From Pezizomycotina sp. ARF18 (lineage: Eukaryota > Ascomycota): a stretch of DNA of 64,000 bases. Numbering within the stretch: position 1 is the first letter of the stretch; every line of letters starts with the position of its first letter. The position numbers and the translations under genes are program-made. Shown one piece after another: positions 58,965 through 64,000 of this stretch. Under the pieces are notes generated by a model that was not told the DNA's origin, searched no databases, and saw only the letters and a list, made by a program, of their open reading frames with translations. Location: the NCBI GenBank assembly GCA_002224055.1, contig AZLU01000085.1:94222-158221 (forward strand), written 5' to 3'.

Positions 58965-59890
58965 TCAAACGCCAACACGGGCGATCACCGACGCCGCCAT
59001 ACCAAAGACAAAGAGCACAGTATGCTCATATCGTGGCCTTGATCTTCATGCTCTTCTTTATCCGCCTGTAGTCTTCGGCCTCCTCCGCCCACACCGTCGT
59101 GCTCCAGGAAATTCCACCGGTGGGTTCTCCACCGTCCCAAAAATTCTCGCAGAGGCTCCACCCCTGTGAGACATCGTACACTAAGACATCGTTCTCGTCG
59201 AGACCCGCTTCCCGTGCTACCCGTTTGCAACTCTAGCCTGTGCTGCGTGAGGTACTCACTGTTGATACTTCGATTGCGGAGAATCTGAGAAGATGATGTG
59301 CGGTAGTGGTAGTAGTAGATGTAGCCGGTTAAGGATGTCGAGGAGTAACCGTTGTTTCCGACCGGGGACGAAGTGCGAGAAGAATTTGAGTTTCTTGTTC
59401 GAGGAGGAGAAACTCGGCGGCGCTCTTGGAAACTCTTTGAACCATTCCTCCGATTTCCGCGTCATGACTATACTTTACCGCTGTAACCCTCATCCCTTTT
59501 TGCACCTCTTGTTGTTGTTAAATTTCGACGAATGTTTCGCTCGTCCGAAGCTTGCGGATTACGTCGCCGGCGACGCTGTGTAGTGGTTCTCCGATCCTGA
59601 GTCGTAGTCTGTAGGAACTGCACCCCAGTCAACAGCGGTAGATTTTTGAGTGCTTGCTGCCAGGCGAGGGCGAAGTTTTCGTCTCGTTGAACAGTTCGTG
59701 AGTGTGCATCGTCGTCCCAAACCTAGCGTTAATAGGGCGCTTCGCATTTCTGGTCCACCGTTTTCGGTGGCGAGGAGCGAGACGAAAGGCGGGTGGCGGT
59801 CGCATGTTGTGTAGGGGGATGTTGGAGGATTCGGAGGTCGATGTGGAGGAGATTACGGAGTCCCTACTGCGTAGGTTGTTTTTCGAGCAT
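58965..59890 (-). CDS. P-loop sulfotransferase-like protein, frame-broken
   Basis: Minus-strand pieces in order: EMRSALLTLGLG, MHTHELFNE, ENFALAWQQALKN, VDWGAV, SEEWFKEFP, SKSAAEFLLLEQETQILLA, YLTQH, KRVAREAGLDENDVLVYDVS, QGW, GVEPLREFLG, EEAEDYRRIKKSMKIKAT and a C-terminal hydrophobic anchor TVLFVFGMAASVIARVGV, with the stop at 58965. This order resembles the fungal P-loop sulfotransferase-like family (HMHE region, D-W...TDYDS, V+D..GW-EPL-C/R-FLG, C-terminal membrane tail). The N-terminal P-loop (PRTGT) is not readable, so either the 5' exon is missing or frame-broken. Expected reaction would be transfer of sulfate from PAPS, but many members of the fungal family are uncharacterised. The start is not fixed. 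Confidence 0.45.
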
Positions 59891-60838
59891 GGTAGAGGGG
59901 TGTTCGAGCGCAATCTATCTTATACCGCTAATCGAGAGGGGAACAACTTTGTTATAAGAAAATGTCTGGGAAATGTAACCTTTTGTTGGATACACTATGG
60001 CTTCCAGCGAAAGGATGGGAGAGGGATCTGGAATTGTTTATCTATAATTCCCTCGTCGTCTCGATTTGCATAGAAGAACTCCTCCAGAGTTACAAAAAGG
60101 GCTATCGTGATAAACACAAAAAGGGATATAGAATGTCGGAGAAAGGGGGGAGGTTGCGAGAAAAAAAATATATAACAGAATACCAGACTCTGAACCCAAA
60201 GAGATCTTAACAGGTGTGTTATTAATATAAATTTAATATTTTCTATCCCCCTTTTGAGTCTTTATCTCTTAGGCTTTATTGTCCACCCCTCTCTTTGGAG
60301 TCTCAAAGAAGTCTTAGTGCTCGCTTCAGTTGCCTGATCGGCGAATCTTTGTGCAATCGCTGGGTGCCAAAAGCGCATGCAGCCGCCAAAAGCGGAGGAT
60401 CCGGTTGGCTGTGACTCTCACAAAGGTTTTACAGACCGGCGGAGACCTCTCCCTCGATCAACACAATGTTTATATTTAACCGTTCCAGCGCGAATAAAGA
60501 GGGATATTCGCAAAAGTTTCCTGTTCGAGGTATGATTTCTGTAAGACCAACAAGCCAGTCGGGCGCTTCGAAAATCGACGCTCCTTCAAGTCCAAGGATT
60601 AGTCGTGCAGATTGAGGCACAAGGATGAGAAATTGTAACTCGACACAGAGAGAGGAACGCTGGAGCATAAACAAGATTCGAGCAAAATAGAATAGGAGAG
60701 AAAAGATTTTTAAAAAAGCTGGATAAAGTGAGACGGTCGGTGTAGATATACCTGACGGAGGAAGCACAGAGGAAAATATTCAAAATACACGATCTTCCGA
60801 GAATTTGGACAAACGGTGATCATATATTGGGGCTTATT
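59891..60838. other. Intergenic, no supported gene
   Basis: About 950 bp upstream of the sulfotransferase-like gene. A plus-strand frame near 59962-60210 is Lys-rich and unsupported. Confidence 0.4.
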
Positions 60839-61093
60839 TTAATTACACTTGTTATTCTTCATCGTTGTTCTCATTGGTGTAGAAGAAAGGGATCTGCGAC
60901 GTGGGTAAAAGGAGGCGAAGGGGGAATGTGCTGATGAAGTGTTGGCAGCGTCTATGTAAAATTGCTGAATCATCAGGAGACGGGGGTTCAAAGAAGCCTC
61001 CGACTCGAAACCGGCAAGTGCCTTAGCAAGATGCTCTTTTGATAGGAAACCATCCAATGAGTTCAGCTTTGTGTGAACAGAGAACACCATCAT
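60839..61093 (-). CDS. Possible small protein, 84 residues
   Basis: Starts MMVFSVHTKLNSLDGFLSKE and continues HLAKALAGFESEASLNPRLL with good amphipathic composition, ending KNNKCN. It could be the last exon of a longer gene whose upstream part (to about 61317) is not readable. No family is recognised. Confidence 0.3.
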   Translation of the reverse strand: MMVFSVHTKLNSLDGFLSKEHLAKALAGFESEASLNPRLLMIQQFYIDAANTSSAHSPFASFYPRRRSLSSTPMRTTMKNNKCN

Positions 61094-63233
61094 GTTCCGG
61101 TTACTAAATAATGGTCTGGCTTAAAAGAGATGGTTGTGAGAGAAAGACTCGTCCAGCAGGCTCGGCGCTCCCGTAAGGTTTTGTTCCGACTAGAGGATAC
61201 GAGATGTTTATCAGACTTTTTTAGTGAGGACAATATAAATTTCAAGAAGCGGGCTTGCTTGGGGTTTCGGTAGTACGGACAGTGTCCATTACTTCGTAAA
61301 CGCAGTTTTCCCGCCAAAACAACATCCGCTTGGCTTCTGATGCGAAATCGTTTTACGGACGGTTTAAGATATCGCCTAGATAGCCCAGCCGTATCTTTCT
61401 TTTAGAAGTGATGGAAAATTGCATTGCAATGACGAAGGTGAAATATAATATTGTGTCTTTCTCTTGAGCTGAGACATAATCTTCGATCTTTTAGACGACG
61501 CTATGAGTAAAGGTAAGTTAAGTATGGTAGACAAAAGCAAGCCCGCAATTACAGCATGTGCTTCCACACTCTGTTCCTTTATCCGTTCTGATATTCAGTA
61601 AAGCCTCTGCCAGCGCCGTGGCCCGTGGTACTGTCATTTCACCTCCGCACATTCACCGTTGGTTCCCACTACAAAAGAAAAGGCCAGCAAAAATTGACCT
61701 CGTATGAAGACCACAAGCCCCATGGAACAGATTAATAAACTTCACTATATAGTTTTACGAATCTTTAGATATAATGTTTCCTTTATTTGACTAAATAATC
61801 TCGCCTTTCAGAAATATGTAGTAAGTCATCTTCGGCGAGAGCGAGGTTTAGTAATAAATTGGTTCTTTACAAAGCGACGATCGTAGCTGAGTTTTCATAG
61901 GTTTTATTTGGCCTTTTAAGTTTCAAAGCGATACCTGGGACGATCAAAGGCCATAATAGGAACACCTTGAGGTAATAAAATGAACACGGACCATACGATC
62001 CACCGGCGTAACGAAAACAGTTATCTTGTCGAGCCTTAAAATGATCTGCTTTTCTGTTGTGGTAGGGCTTTCGTATCTCGCGATGATCCGCGTAGCTCCA
62101 GCATTTCAAGTGCTTAAACCACCATATTAAGAATTCACGATACGTCTTGGCGAGTCCATGAGGTATCGCCTTGTTCTGGTAATGTAATGTACGTAAATGA
62201 GACTAAAGTTGCCTGGTGAAAACTTTTAGATCATTCACAACTCTATCTCGTGTAAAACATTGGGATCTCAAAATCTGCCAAAGCAGAAGCAAAGTGATTA
62301 ATATTGCATCGCCGACGCGCTTCTTTTTGCTTCCGCTGTAGATCGCGAGAACCCGATGCAAAGGAGAATAAAATTGCGAATTACTCAAACGACCAACTTT
62401 AATGGTAATCAGCACTCGGGTATCATCGCTTGCGAAGACATTGTATATGCAAATCTTACACAAGATGATCGATCGAATGTGGCGTTTGAATTCAGATCGT
62501 GAAGATTTTTTTGACGATGCCGGATGTTTTCGCGGCCCCTTTTGGCTTCTGTAGCCTCCCCCCCCCCTTTTTTTTTTTTTTTTTTCTCGCCTCGCGCCGC
62601 ATTTGACGAACGCCAATTGACATCGATGCATGTTTATATCAATGTGTTAGACGCCTTGGAATCTACTGGTATTTCAACAGCCTGCGACCTAGCTTGGGTT
62701 TATATCAAGAGAGCGCGAAAAAAAAAAATTAAAGACCTAGGTGGTACTAAACGCCGTTCTTGGTTTTGCAACATTGACATGATTAGATCCTGTATCGTTT
62801 ACACTCATATTTGTCACTGAAATCATATCAAGCTCGAGAAGAGCCGACCGACAGTAGTAAACTCGATCTTGATGTATACACTGTTCAGTATCATGAATTT
62901 ATGTTCTTCCTAGATCCTGGCACGGTCCAGAGATCAAAAAGGTTAAGCTTAAGAACGCAAAGGCGGTCATCAAGCTCGGAACCTCATCATTCTCTTTTGA
63001 TCAATGCTTCGGAATAGCAACGAAAGAGTCAGCCTCCGACTACCTTCTGTTTCTTCAGTCAGCAGTTATCATTCGCTCTCTGCATACCTCTCTCTTATAT
63101 TTGCGCTAGTCTTACCTCAAGTCATGTCGTTAAATCATTAGCTACTACTACCGCGTACCGATCCTTCCTAAACATCGACATTATTCTAGAGAATTTCATC
63201 GGAAACAGAAGCAAAAATTCTAGCAGATCAAAG
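61094..63233. other. Intergenic, no firmly supported gene
   Basis: About 2.1 kb. A C10-T18 tract lies at 62558-62585. A frame at 62811-63017 (DSSKLDLDVYTVQYHEFMFF) has coding-like composition but no ATG in frame and no family. Confidence 0.4.
62558..62585. repeat. C10-T18 homopolymer tract
   Basis: Ten C followed directly by eighteen T. Confidence 0.85.
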
Positions 63234-63452
63234 TTAGCCGAACCCCTCGAACGAGAGAAATGTGCGTAGTAGAGACTTTAGCCTTCCGCTGCCCGACACG
63301 CCGCACTTCGCCCATACGTAATATGGTGGCTTGCGGTCAAAGTAAGGACCAGACGCGCACGGAAGCTTGTTTCCTGCAAAGGATCCTTCGATGAGCACCC
63401 TAGACCAGTGGAAAGGCCATGCCCCAAATGCGACGAGAAGTACAAAGATCAT
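63234..63452 (-). CDS. Possible small secreted protein, 72 residues
   Basis: An ATG at 63452 opens MIFVLLVAFGAWPFHW, a signal-like hydrophobic start, followed by a short mature part with two cysteines and a YFDRKPPYYVWAKCG segment. No family is recognised and the frame is short, so this is a weak candidate. Confidence 0.3.
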   Translation of the reverse strand: MIFVLLVAFGAWPFHWSRVLIEGSFAGNKLPCASGPYFDRKPPYYVWAKCGVSGSGRLKSLLRTFLSFEGFG

Positions 63453-64000
63453 CGCTGACCCGAAAATTTAAAGCATATTGGAGGATCTACCAAAGCAACC
63501 CAACTTGAAGGATGCGATATCCCCAGGGCTTTGCGACCTTAGTCGGCTAAGGCGTAATATACTTTCGTTTATCTTTAGCTATCCCACCATTATTTTCAGT
63601 CTTGTTAATATGTTCGAGATTGTGTACATTAATTATATCCTTTGAATCCATTCAAGTCGGCGTACATTAACCCATATTGTCGAGTTCGTGTATTTATATC
63701 GTTATGATGATCAATCCCTTTATACCATATTAAGTCCACTGATCGATGGCCCTTTCTGCTGTGGGTTGGAGACTACACATACCATTCAATAAGACTACTA
63801 CCACTCTATCACCTCAGTCCTAGAAGAGCCGATCTACCACAAACAACAACTCTACATTCAATTATTAGATATTCCTACGCCTACGCAAAACTAGGTGCTT
63901 CGTCCGTTGGAAATCATACGAATGCGATCATAAAGGCTGTGCAGCTCTTGCCTTGCCGCTCGTCCATGCCACTGGATATAACTAGGATGTGCAAGTGCCC
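63453..64000. other. Window end, no supported gene
   Basis: Short terminal stretch with no coding signal. Confidence 0.5.

Overview
The window is nuclear DNA of a filamentous ascomycete (Pezizomycotina). The introns are short (about 40 to 155 bp), with GTAAGT-like donors, CTAAC/ACTAAC branch sites and YAG acceptors. The gene families are also typically fungal: three PTH11/rhodopsin-domain membrane proteins, a GH27 alpha-galactosidase with a ricin-B tail, a GPI-type serine-rich cupredoxin, an EF-hand MscS channel, an S10 carboxypeptidase homologue, F-box proteins, a C2H2 factor, an ankyrin/TPR protein, an ACC-deaminase-like PLP enzyme and small secreted proteins. This set suggests a plant-associated lifestyle, but I cannot name the species.

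Layout. 0.5-2.3 kb: F-box protein (+). 2.7-4.3 kb: GH27 alpha-galactosidase with ricin-B lectin domain (-). 6.7-8.5 kb: Myb/SANT-like multi-intron gene (-). 9-16.8 kb: mostly empty, with weak small-gene candidates near 11.1-11.6 and 12.7-13.1 kb. 16.8-17.6 kb: cupredoxin (+). 17.6-20.2 kb: no gene, but a phased CTACGTAGAA array just before an SDR gene (20.2-21.1, +). 22.1-24.0 kb: MscS channel (+). 24.5-25.1 kb: secreted repeat protein (-). 26.2-27.7 kb: PTH11-like gene 1 (-). 31.1-32.6 kb: PTH11-like gene 2 (+). 33.1-34.4 kb: ACC deaminase-like (+), followed by a HAD haloacid dehalogenase-like gene (34.9-35.8, +). 36.7-38.2 kb: S10 carboxypeptidase homologue (+). 38.5-39.1 kb: small secreted protein (-). 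40.2-41.9 kb: unrecognised gene (-). 44.5-45.9 kb: PTH11-like gene 3 (+). 46.1-46.6 kb: RIP-like AT-rich relic. 47.5-49.1 kb: MFS sugar transporter (+). 50.5-52.3 kb: C2H2 factor (+). 52.8-54.2 kb: F-box protein (-). 54.9-57.9 kb: ankyrin/TPR protein (+). 59.0-59.9 kb: P-loop sulfotransferase-like protein (-). 60-64 kb: only weak small candidates.

The most important reading note is that almost every conserved gene is broken by single-base frame changes while its motifs stay intact in the neighbouring frame. Most breaks are restored by adding one base, usually in a 2-4 base homopolymer (for example 3504, 20340, 23402, 17109, 31835, 47929). This looks more like uncorrected consensus indels than mass pseudogenisation, so gene models here are chains of in-frame pieces. 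One gene shows damage that indels do not explain: the S10 homologue has lost its catalytic Ser and His by substitution and most of the segment between Asp and His.

Functionally, several genes act at the cell surface or in the host interface: secreted hydrolases, a sugar transporter, PTH11-type receptors, small secreted proteins and an enzyme that could destroy the ethylene precursor ACC. I see no secondary-metabolite cluster, CRISPR array, rRNA or convincing tRNA.
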